The notes: generated by a model from the letters alone, not told the origin. A stretch of 64,000 nucleotides of DNA from Dastarcus helophoroides (GCA_028583605.1 CM053332.1:17209267-17273266), one strand, 5' to 3'. Positions 24,045 to 36,119 are shown, numbered from the stretch's first letter. Numbers and translations: made by a program.

Positions 24045-24620
24045 TTATAAATACGAAACTTGCCGCGTAACGGTTTTAACGATTTAGATGAAACTTTAGA
24101 ATTAGGGGCTTTTGGACCAATAGCATAATTTTTATAAGTGCTTTTTGGTAATAGTTCAGGAGAACTATTTTCAAAGACATCTTGGTTTAATAGTAAAATA
24201 ATTTTCTTTGAATACGCGACGCCTGTGTATAATATTGTTAAGCCGGTGCTGTAAACACGTCATGATTGCAGTGAAATGGCGACGCGCGCACGCCGATAAT
24301 TGAATATTTATATATTTTATTTTTACCTACCCAAAGAATGAAACTCTTGATTTTCCTTCACTAATGTGTTCACTGGAGTTTCAACAATGATCCACAATAC
24401 ATTTCCCCATATTTACAGCCCATTTTCTTTAAAAAAAACCGATGTTATCTTTGCAAAGGTATGTCAAATAATAAGAGGGCATTGCGAGCTAGATGGAGCT
24501 AGGCTTTCGCCAGGCTTTCAAATGGCTTCATTGCTTACCGTGTTAGGTTCAGTCTATTTAGTCTCTGAATGGAGGTAATACTAAGTCTAACTCCTTTTCA
24601 CCTTTTAGTGAAGAGGAAGG
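24045..24620. other. Unidentified segment interrupting LINE1
   Basis: LINE1 similarity stops after the LFDMVGLS motif and resumes near 24630 (LQLKQFKEGDFAGHMRIL). The intervening 0.6 kb contains CGTAACGGTTTTAACG and GGCGACGCGCGCACGCC and differs in composition. It is probably another insertion. No terminal repeats or target duplication were identified. Confidence 0.4.
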
Positions 24621-24961
24621 TGATTAAAGGTGCCTTAAGATCACTACAATTAAAACAGTTTAAAGAAGGAGACTTCGCCGGTCACATGAGGATCCTCATG
24701 TAGCCCTGTAATTTTAGCATGATCGGTTGCTTATATGCAACCCAGGTACGAAGTTGATCATTCCTTTGAAGTGGACTTAAATAGCCACACTGACGCCCAA
24801 TCAGTACCCGAAGAAAAACAGAAATTATCCATCTGGTTTATACATGGATCAAAAACAGCAAGTGGGATTGGAGTGAAAATTTATGGCCTTAAGTATAGGT
24901 TCTCTAAAAGCTTAGGAAAGACTGTCTTTTGAACTGAAATACATAAAGTATAACTCTGCGC
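24621..24961 (+). pseudogene. LINE1 RNase H domain, N-terminal part
   Basis: After KQFKEGDFAGHMRIL the frame reads MQPRYEVDHSFEVDL, VPEEKQKLSIWF and then IHGSKTASGIGVKIYG, the first strand of a LINE-type RNase H domain. The family's usual first catalytic aspartate (F.DGS) is replaced by histidine (FIHGS). It is followed by FSKSLGKT and, after a stop, EIHKV near 24940 with the catalytic Glu. The next motif (NSDSQTAIKAL, catalytic Asp) lies in the first unit of the tandem array that starts here. Confidence 0.75.
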
Positions 24962-27565
24962 CTACGAGTGTCTTCGAAGAAAGCTGAAAGGAACAAAGAT
25001 CTATATTAACTCTGATAGTCAAACAGCAATAAAGGCTCTCAGCAGCTGCATTGTCAAATGTAAACTAGTCAACAAACTCTACAGCAACTGGCTAAACACC
25101 ACAGAATCAACTTTAAGTGGGTTTCAGTTCACAAAGTAATGAAGCTGCAGATCAACTCGCTAAAGAAGAATCTGCATCGTCACTTTTTGGACCTAAACAG
25201 GTTTTTGGTTTTACTAAAAGTCAAATCAACAATGAGGTCAAAAAGTGAAAAGCAAAGTCAAGAATTTCCCACTGGGGATCCATATTTGGGTCTCTTGAGA
25301 AGACAAATGTTTACTTAGAACTCAGCTACGAGTGTCTTCGAAGAAAGCTAAAAAAAACAAAGATCTATATTAACTCTGACAGTCAAATGGTAATAAAGGC
25401 TCTCAACAGCTGCACTGTCAAATGCAAACTAGTCAACAAACTCTACAGCAACTGTCTAAAAACCACAGAATCAACGTTATGTGGGTTTCAGTTCACAAAG
25501 TAATAAAGCTGCAGATCAACTCGCTAGAGAAGAATCTGCATCGTCATTTCTTGGACCTGAACCGGTTTTTGATTTTACTGAAAGTCAAATCAACAATGAG
25601 GTCAGAAAGTTAAAAACAAATTCAAGAATTTCCCACTGGGGATTCATATCTGGGTCTCTTGAGAAGACAAATGTTTACTTAGAACTCAGCTACGAGTGTC
25701 TTCAAAGAAATCTAAAAAAACAAAGATCTATATTAACTCTGACAGTCAAACAGCAATAAAGGCTCTCAACAGCTGCATTGTCAAATGCAAACTAGTCAGC
25801 AAACTCTAAGGCAACTGGCTAAACACCACAGGATCAACGTTAAGTGGGTTTCAGGGCTCAAAGAAATGAAGCTGCAGATCAACTCGCTAGAGAAGGATCT
25901 GCATCGTCATTTCTTGGACCTGAACCGGTTTTTGATTTTACTGAAAGTCAAATTAACAATGAAGTCAAAAAGTAAAAAACAAGTCAAGAATTTCCCACTG
26001 GGGATTCATATCTGGGTCTCTTGAGAAGACAAATGTTTACTTAGAACTCAGCTACGAGTGTCTTCGAAGAAAGCTAAAAAAAACAAAGATCTATATTAAC
26101 TTTGACAGTCAAATGGCAATAAAGGCTCTCAGCACCTGCATTTTCAAATGCAAACTAGTCAACAAACTCTACAGCAACTGGCTAAACACCACAGAATCAA
26201 CGTTATGTGGGTTTCAGTTCACAAAGTAATAAAGCTGCAGATCAACTCGCTAGAGAAGAATCTGCATCGTCATTTCTTGGACCTGAACCGGTTTTTGGTT
26301 TTACTGAAAGTCAAATTAACAATGAGGTCAGAAAGTAAAAAACAAAGTCAAGAATTTTTCACTGGGGATTCATATCTGGGTCTCTTGAGAAGACAAATGT
26401 TTACTTAGAACTCAGCTACGAGTGTCTTCGAAGAAAGCTAAAAAAAACAAAGATCTATATTAACTCTGACAGTCAAACAGAAATAAAGGCTCTCAACAGC
26501 TGCATTGTCAAATGCAAACTAGTCAACAAACTCTACAGCAACTGGCTAAAAACCACAGAATCAACGTTATGTGGGTTTCAGTTCACAAAGTAATAAAGCT
26601 GCAGATCAACTCGCTAGAGAAGAATCTGCATCGTCATTTCTTGGACCTGAACCGGTTTTTGGTTCAACTGAAAGTCAAATCAACAATGAGGTCAGGAAGT
26701 AAAAAACAAAGTCAAGAATTTTCCACTGGGGATTTATATCTGGGTCTCTTGAGAAGACAAATGTTTACTTAGAACTCAGCTACGAGTGTCTTCGAAGAAA
26801 TCTTAAAAAAAACAAAGATCTATATTAACTCTGACAGTCAAATGGCAATAGAGGCTCTCAGCACCTGCATTGTCAAATGCAAACTAGTCAACAAACTCTA
26901 CAGTAACTGGCTAAAAACCACAGAATCAACGTTATGTGGGTTTCAGTTCACACGGTAATAAAGCTGCAGATCAACTCGCTAGAGAAGAATCTGCATCGTC
27001 ATTTCTTGGACCTGAACCGGTTTTTGGTTTTATTGAAAGTCAAATCAATAATGAGGTCAGAAAGTGAAAAGCAAAGTCAAGAATTTCCCACTGGGGATCA
27101 TATCCAGGACTACGACAGGCGAAAAGATTCATATCTGGGTCTCTTGAGAAGACAAATGTTTACTTAGAACTCTGCGCCTACGAGTGTCTTCGAAGAAAGC
27201 TGAAAGAAACAAAGATCTACATTAACTCTGACAGTCAAATGGCAATAAAGGCTCTCAGCACCTGCATTCTCAAATGCAAACTAGTCAACAAACTCTAAGG
27301 CAACTGACTAAACACCGCAGAATCAACGTTAAGTGGGTTTCAGGGCTCAAAGAAATGAAGCTGCAGATCAACTCGCTAGAGAAGGATCTGCATCGTCATT
27401 TCTTGGACCTGAACAGGTTTTTGGTTTTACTGAAAGTCAAATAAACAATGACGTCAAAAAATGAGAAGCAAAGTCAAGAATTTTCCACTGGGGATCATAT
27501 CCAGGACTCCGACAGGCGAAAAGATTCATATCTGGGACTTTTGAGAAAACAAATGCCTACTTAGA
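24962..27565 (+). repeat. Seven-unit tandem amplification of the LINE1 RNase H region
   Basis: Units begin at CTACGAGTGTCTTC at 24962, 25326, 25690, 26052, 26416, 26780 and 27178, a spacing of 362-364 bp with a 398-bp sixth unit. Each encodes, with frameshifts, YECLRRKLK, IYINSDSQTAIKALS, AKHHRIN.KWVS, ADQLARE, SASSFLGPEPVFGFTESQIN and GSLEKTNAYLEL. Units 1-5 share a deletion of about 34 bp between two CATAT words; units 6 and 7 retain CCAGGACT(A/C)CGACAGGCG. Most junctions fuse CTTAGAACTCAG to CTACGAG. The single RNase H region of LINE1 was therefore amplified locally after insertion. Confidence 0.9.
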
Positions 27566-29040
27566 ACTCAGCAAATCCAAATTTTTTCTTTTGTTTTTTA
27601 AGTTTCATCCACTCGCAAAGGGTAACCCCATTATGCTTTCAAAGCACTGCGAGTAGAATGCGGAAACAAGGAAAGATGACTATGAACCGCCTTCGTAAAC
27701 AAAGATAGGTTGTAATTTTTGGGGAAAATTCCTGTCGGTAACAAGTTCCATAACTTGAGAGTTCTATAGAAAAAAGAGTCTTTGGAGACAGAAGTCCTCA
27801 CTGTGGCAAGCTAAACCGCACAGGAATTTGCTGTCTCCGACTGTCTAGAACGCCTCAAGAATCTTGCTCTTGGAAGGACCAATCCTATTAGCTCCAACGA
27901 GCATCTTCCATGATAGTACTTGTAGAAAAGAGACAAGTCACCAACCATACGCCTGTGCTCTAGTGTTTCGAGAGAATCGGTCAGACTCTCGTCATCAATT
28001 AGGCGAATCGCTCTTCTTTAAATTGAATCAAAGAGAGCTAAAGTGTGTTTTGGGGCTAAACTCTAAACATGAGAACAGTATTGGCTAGTGTTGGTCCAAC
28101 TGGAGCTTCGTATAGTGTTAATAGCTGATGAGATGTGAAGTACTTTTCAGCTCTAAAAAGAATGCCTAGCTTTTGAGAGGCGGTTTGCCAATGGCGCGCA
28201 CATGATCGTCCCGAAAGAAGTAACTGCTCGCATTTACTCCTAGGATAGATTAGATTAGATCCCATCGAAAGGATGAGAAAAAAGATGACACAAGGTTACT
28301 ATCATCTAAGTAGCTGTGTATAGGATTGGAAGTTGAAGCTAAGAGATCGTTTATGTGTAACAGAAATAGAGTGGGAGACAGAACAGACCCCTAAGGCACC
28401 CCTGCGTTAATCGCAAATGTCTCGGATGAGATGCCATCGACGACGACCTGAAGAGATCTGTCAGCGAGAAAATTGGATATCAAATGACAGAGTCTAGGAG
28501 GAAGACCATAAGATGTTAATTTGGGGAGAAGAGATCGGTGTCAGACTCTGTCGAAAGCCTTTGAGATATCTAATGCCATAATCCTAGCCTCACCATGTTT
28601 TTCCATATCTGAGTTACAGATATGACTAACATATGCCAGTAGATCGCCAGTGGAACGTTGTTGTCTAAAACCGTATTTTCTGTCGGAGATGAATCTATTT
28701 TCCTCCAGATATTTGAGAATCTCGATGTTGATAACCTTTCCCATCACTTTAGGTATAACCGGTAACAAAGATATAGGGCGATAGTTTTAGCCAGATTCCT
28801 TTTTCCCTTTTTAGGGACAGGCTGCACTCTAGCAGATTTCCAGATGTTAGGGAATACACCTTTGTTGTAAGAGAGTGTGAACAATTTGCTTAAGATAGGA
28901 ATCAACTCTGGGGTGCACTTCTTAAGAACCATAGCGGGAATACCATCAAGGCCAAAAGCTTTCGAGGTGTCGAGCTCAAGGAGAATCTTCCTGATTGTGC
29001 GTTGTCCCAAAACAACTTAAGGCATCGAAGTGCCAATCTT
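27566..29040 (-). pseudogene. LINE2 reverse transcriptase, 3' half, inserted in LINE1
   Basis: On the minus strand the RT motifs occur in order: RTIRKILLELDTSKAFGLDG (near 28950), GVFPNIWKSARVQPVPKKG, PKVMGKVINIEILKYLEENR, FISDRKYGFRQQRSTGDLL, ALDISKAFDRV (first catalytic Asp, near 28560), RSLQVVVDGISSETFAIN, GVP-stop-GS (a Gln-to-TAG nonsense change near 28395), VLSPTLF, and HSYLDDSNL (catalytic box at 28301-28312, Leu in place of the usual Ala). A degraded C-terminal region follows (LFRAEKYFTSHQLLTLYEAP near 28140). It ends near 27590 in an A-rich stretch on its own strand. It lies between LINE1 motifs AYLELS and IGPLTGHC, so it inserted into LINE1. The 5' part is missing, as is usual for LINE insertions. 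It appears to be a different clade from LINE1. Confidence 0.8.
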
Positions 29041-29330
29041 AGGGAGAATTGAAGATACTAATCGGCCCCTTAACAGGACATTGCCCTATGAGATACCACC
29101 TCAAGAAAATGAGTCAAGCTGAAACAGACCTGTGTCGCTCTTGCGCAGAAGCTGCGGAGACTGCAGAACATTTGCTATGCAAGTGCGATGAGATTGCACG
29201 ACCAACTCGTATGGGCGCCCTTAGACCCCTCAGATGTGGAAAAACTCAGTCCCAGATCCATAATAAACTTTTACAAGAGTTTGAATCTGGGAACTACTTA
29301 GATGAGGGTATGCACAAAAGATCTTCTTAG
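29041..29330 (+). pseudogene. LINE1 C-terminal Cys/His domain and stop
   Basis: Reading resumes after LINE2 with ILIGPLTGHCPMRYHLKKM, then LCRSCAEAAETAEHLLCKC. This is a CX2C...HX4C zinc-binding motif common at the C-terminus of RNase H-bearing LINE proteins. It ends in YLDEGMHKRSS and a TAG at about 29328. One small frame shift near IARPTRMGALRP is likely relative to the ancestral protein. This is the best preserved LINE1 segment. Confidence 0.8.
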
Positions 29331-29460
29331 GTCGAGGTGCGGGGTGGACGAAATCTGCATCATTATAAAATGTTATCGCAACGATCATTTTCGAAAATAA
29401 TCCTTTTACCCAAACACAGCCACCTCCGCTTTAACGGCGGAAAATGGGGGCAATAAAGAC
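29331..29460 (+). mobile_element. LINE1 3' untranslated region
   Basis: Follows the LINE1 stop codon with GGTGCGGGGTGGACG, TCTGCATCATTATAAAATG and CCACCTCCGCTTTAACGGCG. The GC-rich words contrast with the flanks. There is no clear poly(A) tail. The end is placed approximately. Confidence 0.5.
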
Positions 29461-30160
29461 GAATGCCAGGGGTCGAGGACAAAGGGTGTTTCTCTTTTAA
29501 ATATACCGTTATCTCTGGTCCAACAAAAACATCTGTCCGAAATCTCTTCCGTAAAAACGCAAGCTAAAAAGCGGACATAGAAATAAACGACCTATTTGGA
29601 CTCGTTCTTTTTTAAGAGGGAAAATCCTTAGAAATCTGAAAATGCTTGTGTGCCCCCGTAAAGAATAAAGCTTCGATTTTTCGAAATAAACGAATGCTGT
29701 TGACGTATGAAGTAAACCTTCGGCCATCAATTTCCCGAGGGGAGTTGCGATGAAAAATTTTGCGTAATTAGGCAGCGAACGGGTCACAACGGGGTGATTG
29801 TCAGCGTCGATAAAAACAGACCGATAATTAGATCATCGCTTACATTTTAGCAATTAGGGCGGGGGCGTTTACGCCGTTCGATGGCAAAGAAAGGTGTTCG
29901 CAATATTTATCGAAAGCTGTATTTACACAGTTTGATGAAATGTCGCTCCCCTTGTCGTTCGATTGATGGTCGACTGAACGGTATAACTCTTTAGTGCGTC
30001 GTCGGTCGCTGAGTAATTAGGGCACGTCTTCCATAATTTACAAATTTATCCCGCACGTTCTGTCACCTACCTTTGATCATCCGCTAACAATGTAGATAAA
30101 AGTCACTTAGCTTTCAATAAAATTACAACAATTCGTACGAAATCTGTCGAGGAAATCTTG
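29461..30160. other. Non-repetitive island
   Basis: No oligomer filler and no transposon ends. The sequence is mixed AT/GC with words such as GGCGGGGGCGTTTACGCC and GTCGTCGGTCGCTGAG. Frames on either strand are short and featureless. It could hold regulatory DNA of the neighbouring gene, judged only by composition. Confidence 0.35.
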
Positions 30161-33100
30161 GTTACATCCAGTGGCGGCTCGTAGCCAAAACCAATGGGGG
30201 TGCTGCGACAATGTTTAGCGTTTTAAAATTTTTAAGATTTGGATATTTTCAAAACGTTACTTTTCGAAAATTTTAGATTTCTTTGAAAACTTGACAATGA
30301 AAACTTTTGATAAAGTCGCGTTTTTTGAAAGGTCGGATTGTTTTTCCAAATTTCGCCTATATTGCAAAATTTAGATTTTTTTTGTAATCTCGACCTTATT
30401 TTATTTTGAAGTATTGATTTTGTTTAAAAACTGTGAATACTCTTTTAAAAATTTCCGTATTTTACTAAATATTTGGATTTTTCGATGTTCTGCCTTTATT
30501 CTTGTAGTTTTTTTAAATTAATTATTACATTTTTTTTAATTTTTGCCATTTGAAAATGCCTATTTTTTATGAAAATGTAAATTTTTTCAAAACTGGACTT
30601 TTGACTTTTTAAATATTGGACTTTCTCCTAATTTCATCTTTGTTGATAATTTTTTTTCAAAACTTATAATTTTTTATTGAAAATTTCGATTTTTAATAAT
30701 TTCGACTGGTTTTTATTTAAAGATCAACTATTTTTCAAAATTTTGACTTTTTTGCAAAGTTTCGATTATTTTTTGATTTTTTTGTTGAAAATTTCGTTAC
30801 TTCTTAATTTTTAAAATTCTTTCAAAATTTCGATTTTTTAAAAATATTGAAATGTTATGAAATGTTTGACATTTTTTTTTAATTTTAATGTTTTTGACCT
30901 AAAATTTTAACCTTTTAAAAAAATTTTCCACTTTGGTTCAAAATTATATCAACCAAAAATTTATACTTTTTCCAAAATTTTGATTTATCAATATTTCGAG
31001 TTTTGAAAGCCTCGATCTACCTGATATTTTTCACCTGTTTTCGATATTCCGGTTTCGAAAAATTTGGTTTTTATTGAAAATTTGAATGCAAATTTCACAA
31101 CTATTCAAAATTTAAATTTCTTTAAAATTTCGAATTATTTCGTAAATTCCATAAAAATTCCCAAATCTTTTGGAAATTTTGATATTTTTTTAATTACGAC
31201 TATAAATTTCGACAATTTTCTTTTAAAAAGTTCTTCTTTTGCAAAATTTTGACTTCTTTTGAAAATTTGAAAGATTTTGAAAATTTTTGCCTTGTCAACA
31301 AATTCCGACTTTCTTTATTAACAATTTTAACCTTTTCTTAAATCTGCACTTTTTGCAAATTTTCAACCTTTTATTTTAATTCCCGCTTTGTTGCAAATTC
31401 CAGCCTTTTTTAAATGTTTGAATTTTTCAAAATTTTAGTTATTTTCCAAAATTTAAAATTTTCGAAGAACTCAAAAATTTTGAGTATTTTTTTCCACTAT
31501 TTTCAAAAGTTTGACATTTTTTGTACACTGTCGATCCTTTATTTTAAAATTGTGATTGTTTTAAGTCAGACATTTCTTAAAATCTTTTATTGGCATTTTC
31601 GACTAATATTTCGTAAAATTTCGATTCCATTTCAGAACTTCGACATTTTTTTCAAAATTTCTACTTTGTAAAAACTTGACTTTTTTTAAAAAAGTTCTAT
31701 TTTTTTTATTTTGTTTATACGTTTTTTAAACATTTCCAATTAAATCTTCGACTTAAAAGAGAAGATTGTTTTTAAACTTGAACTATTGAAATTTTCGACT
31801 TTTTTTGGAAACTTTACTTTTTCAAGTCAACCATTTTTTAAAATCATTTATTGACATTTTCGACTAATATTTCGTAAAATTTCCATTTCAAATTTTTTTT
31901 TAAAATTTGGACTCTTTGAAAACTTGTTTTTTTTTTTAAAATGTTCCATTTTTTTACATTTTGTTTATACATTTTCTTAAAAATTTCCAATTAAATCTTT
32001 TAGTTAAAAGAAAAGATTGTTTTCAAACTTGAACTATTAAAATTTTCGGCTTTATTTCAAAACTTTTCTTTTTTAAAATTTCAACTTTTTCGATAATTAC
32101 GAATTTTTTGATAATTTTTAGTTTTCTCCAATATTAAAAAAATTCGCCTTCTTTAAAAATTTAATTAACAACTTTGCAATTTATTTTAAATGTCCATATT
32201 TTTCCAAAAATTCGTCTTTTATTCACATTCCTACAATTATTCAAAATGTCGACTATTTTAAAAATTAAAAATTTTTTTCGAAATCCTTGGTTTCTTTTGA
32301 AAATTTGACTTTCTATTATAATTTCAAAATATTTGCGTTTCTTTTTTTAAATTCGTATTTTCTGATAACTTTTGTTTTATTTTTTAAAAGTAGTAATATT
32401 TTTCTTTTTAAATTTACATTTATCAAAAGAAATTTCGAAATAACACTCGAATTTGAAAAAATTAATAACAAAATTTTGTATTTTTAAAATTGTGCAAAGT
32501 TTTGAAACAAATTTCCAAATAAAGTTGCGTTTTATATACAAATAAATTGGCAAAATATGAATTTTAATCACAAAAAATTGGTTTCAAGCTGGAATATTTA
32601 ATTTTTGAAATTTCTCTGGAACTTCAAAATTACTAGAAAAAAATTAAATTAGAACAGTAAATTGTTAATGAATTTTTTTCAACATTTTGATTAATTTTAA
32701 TTTTGAAATTTTGAGACTCTTCTAGAAATGTTGACTCATTTTCTCAAAAATTTCAGTAGTTTTCACTTTAAAAGTCAAAATTATAAAAATATTTTTGACA
32801 ATTAATTTATTGCAAACAAATTTTTTTATTTAATTTGTAAAATGTTTTATTTTTGAAAAATATTGTTTACAGATAACAACTTTTTCTAGAAATGTGATCT
32901 GCGTTTTCTTGAAAATTTGAGTTAAGTCTTTAAATTTCGTTTTTTTTATCGAAATTTAAATTCTAAATTCGAACTTGGGAATTTCAAAAATAAATTTAAT
33001 ATTTTTAGGAAAATCGGAAATTTTAATTCAGAATTCTCTTTGGTTCTAGAGCAGTAGCCATTTTTTAGAGAAATATCAAATTATAAAAAAGGTTGAAATG

Positions 33101-34312
33101 TACAAGCTTCATTTTTTCTTGAAATTTTGATATTTTTTCCAAAGTTTTCTTATTTTTATGCAAATTTGAAGTTTATTTTCCCTAAATTTATACCTAATAA
33201 TTTTCAGTTTTTTATCAAAATTACAAAATAAACTGAATCTTAAAATATCAAAATTTTGTTAAAAATTTTTTTAATTTCCAAAACAAATTAGAGGGAAACC
33301 AAAATTTCTACAAGAAAAAATATTTAAAAGAAAAATCTCCAGGGAAAGTTAAAATTTCAAAAAAAATTCTTTGCTTAAAAAGTTTAGAGAAAAACACGAA
33401 TTTCATAGAAAAAAAAAGCAATATTTCTTGGAGAAAATATCGAAATTTAAAAAAAATTTTTTTTGCAAAAAAGCAATATTTCTTGGAGAAAATATCGAAA
33501 TTTCAAAAAAAAATATCTTTGCAAAAAGGTCAAAATTTTTGTTTTTTACAAAATGTTAAAATTTTTATAGAGCGTTCGGGGTTTTTTCCAGACATTTGTT
33601 GTCAAAACTACAAAATGAAATGAACTTTAAATTGTTAGTGCCGCGAAAAAACTTGACATTTTTGAAGCAAATTAGAGGAACATAAAAAAATTGGGAGAAG
33701 TTATAATTTCTAGAAGAAATTTTAAGAACGACACTTTTAGGAAAAATGGAAATTTGGAGTAAATTTCTTTTTATAACATTTTTAGGAAAAATGAAAACAT
33801 TGCAGAAAAAATCAAAATTTCCTAAGAAAATCGAAATATCTGAAAACAACTCAATATTTTTATACGAAATGAGATTTGGGGTAAAAATTTGAAGATATTG
33901 CATTAACCTATTTTTTAGAGAAATAATAAAATGAGAGATGAGTTGGATCTAGATGTTTTTTTTAAATTGTAATTATTTTCCTAAAATGTTGAGATCTTTA
34001 AAGAAATTTGAGTTTTTTCTTAACATTTTAATTCCTGCTCGAAATATGGATTTTTTTCTCAAAACTGTTACAAAAATTAGTTTATGAAAATGTGATTTTG
34101 ATCAAAATTAAAAATAAAAAAGGTTTTTAAATGTCGTAACTTCGTGAAAGAAACCTAAAATTTCTTTAAAAACATAACAGAGAAAATTAAAAATGTCTAC
34201 AACTAATTATGAAATAAAAAGGGTTCAGAAAATCTAGAGAAAAAACTCGTAAGCGAAATTGGGGGTGCTGCAGTTCCACAGTGCCTATACGCCAGCCGCC
34301 ACTGGTTACATC
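30161..34312. mobile_element. Non-autonomous hAT element A3 with perfect 8-bp target duplication
   Basis: Element 30169-34304 (4.1 kb) has ends CAGTGGCGGCT and AGCCGCCACTG, flanked by GTTACATC at 30161-30168 and 34305-34312. The left half is T-rich (TTTCGACTTTTT-like monomers), while the stretch 33240-34250 is mainly A-rich. This switches strand bias within the element. It is the longest A copy and serves as the empty-site reference for insertions in A1. No transposase. Confidence 0.92.
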
Positions 34313-34655
34313 GTATATCCAGTTAAAAAATGTTTTCAAAAGTAAACAACTTCAATTTTTTAAATAATAATTTAAATATCCTACAGATCGGGCTCGATAA
34401 GCCAAAATAAAATTTTGTAATAATTCGAGACGGGTCAGTAATGATCCAAAAATGAAAGAGAATCGTATATCCTGGTTGGAATTTTTATAATTAAATTTAT
34501 TCTTTCTCGTTTTGGATACTTATTGACTGGGCTCGGTGAAGCTAAAATAAATTTAGTGTAAATTCGAGATGCGAAAAAAACGTTCCCAAGTTTTAATTAA
34601 AATAAAATCGCTTCTTCAGAAACTGAATTTATTTTTTCTCAAAAGTCAAAATATA
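34313..34655. other. AT-rich spacer
   Basis: Contains a loose duplication (GGGCTCGATAAGCCAAAATA near 34388 and GGGCTCGGTGAAGCTAAAAT near 34528, spacing about 140 bp). Otherwise unremarkable. Confidence 0.4.
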
Positions 34656-35067
34656 ATATTGTTACGCGCTCATCGGTTCGAATTGATTAACACGTGAATT
34701 GATTAATACCCACTTTATTTTCAAACTCAACTCGGATCACTACAACTAAACAATTAACTGACTTATTGACTTCTAACTGCTAACTCACTACTTAACTACA
34801 TCGACTCTAACTAACTCGAGGGAGAGCTGTACGCTTTATACAGCTTTGGCTTCCAGGTTCCAGAAAAATCTCGCAGATAAGGCTTATCGTTTGCCGAAAT
34901 TTCTGGAACGCCTATCTGCCGTTTGCTTCGTTATCGCGGCCGCTTTCCCCTTATCAGATCTTTCTAGAAACTTTTCTTACGTACTAAATTCTACAATTGT
35001 ATTCTAAATTCTACAATTCTATTCAAAAATTCTATTCTATCTATCTATCTACATTGCGTTACAATAT
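34656..35067 (-). mobile_element. Solo LTR with 4-bp target duplication
   Basis: The LTR lies at 34660-35063 (404 bp). Read on the minus strand it starts TGTAACGCAATG and ends GCGCGTAACA, obeying the TG...CA rule, with ATAT at 34656-34659 and 35064-35067. On that strand TATAAA lies at 34840-34835 and AATAAA at 34719-34714, giving a plausible U3-R-U5 order. No adjacent internal region was found, so it is probably the product of LTR-LTR recombination. A (CTAT)n tract lies near 35036-35051. The 4-bp duplication fits several LTR superfamilies, so family is undecided. Confidence 0.8.
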
Positions 35068-35269
35068 TAAAATTCATAACTATTAAAATTTGTTCTTGTT
35101 TAAAGAAGTAAAGACGACTTGTTTTCGAAATTTTGAAATTTAAACCGAAAATTTTCAAACCATTTCACGAAAAATATCGAAATTTCTAAATCATTAAATC
35201 AAATTTGGAAAAAAGTTTCCACAAGATGAAAATTATTACGTTATAAGTACGAATTTAAATAAAATCGAT
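35068..35269. other. AT-rich spacer
   Basis: Short AT-rich stretch resembling the oligomer filler. No feature. Confidence 0.4.
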
Positions 35270-35617
35270 GTGAACGTCACCGAACGAAATTTATCATTTG
35301 GAAGCCGCATCCCCATTCAGCAGCGAAGAATGTTGTTGCTCCAGGTTCCAGTTAATTTCCTTCGAATGTTTACTTCGACTTGTCAAAGCTATAATTCTGA
35401 TTACACGACTCATCTAGTAGCTGGCCTAGCGCCACGTTTCGCAGCTATGCCCTATCAGCTATTCGCCTCCGATGCCAGAATCCGCCCTATATTTAGATTC
35501 AATACGCCGCCCGTCATCTCTGCAATCTGTCGAATCAATCTCAAGGCGGATTCTGCACGGTTCTGGCTGCCGAACGTCGGCTATATTAGCACGATTAATG
35601 ACTTCATTCCCGTCTAA
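35270..35617 (+). other. Orphan open frame, 115 codons, status unknown
   Basis: An ATG-initiated frame of 115 codons ends at TAA and lies in a GC-richer patch between AT-rich flanks. The predicted product has no recognisable domain, signal peptide or membrane segment, and was not recognised. No splice-donor-like end or neighbouring exons support a host gene. The patch could equally be a conserved non-coding element or part of an unrecognised repeat. Confidence 0.25.
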
Positions 35618-36119
35618 TTAACTGAGTCACTTCAGGTTATATTGAATCTATTTCGCAAGCTCACGTTTCGAAATGTCTTTGTCACATCGATTTTGATGTA
35701 TGCTATTGGATTAGATGTGAATTGATGGCGGCGTTGTAAGGGCACACACACGCCGGATTGTTTCATCTAGTTTAAATTACTCTGAAATATACCATGTTTC
35801 AGATAAATGTACTAGGTCCTCGAATTTGAAAATCAAAATTTTTCAATTTTAAAATTCGAATGTATTTTCGAGTTTAAAGTCAAAATTTAGAGTTTGAAGT
35901 AGAAATGTTCAAATGTTGAATGTTAAATTTAAAAAAACAATTGGAAATTTTGGTCACTTTTAATGAAAACTGAAGATTTTGAAATGTAATATGTTTGTAT
36001 TTTAATCCTTTTTTTCCTCTCGATGTTAATATTTGAAAAATCCATTTATAAATCTTGAAAATGCAGTGCTAGTAACTTTGTATAAATTCAGTAAATCGAA
36101 GACAGTTTTTTTTTGGAAA
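35618..36119. other. Intergenic sequence before the transposase remnant
   Basis: Includes a short AT-rich filler-like tract (35820-36000). A mariner-type left inverted repeat may lie in this stretch but was not identified. Confidence 0.3.

Noticed and set aside
24962..27565. Repeated 77-92 codon frames (MQTSQQTLQQLA type) resembling a small gene family
   Set aside because: They are out-of-frame or partial readings of the LINE1 RNase H units. The correct frame gives RNase H motifs.
30169..34304. Many 60-115 codon Phe/Lys/Asn-rich frames inside hAT interiors (also in C1, C2 and the 38.9-42.1 kb tract)
   Set aside because: They arise on both strands from TTTCGA/AAATTT monomers, have no domains and differ between paralogous copies.
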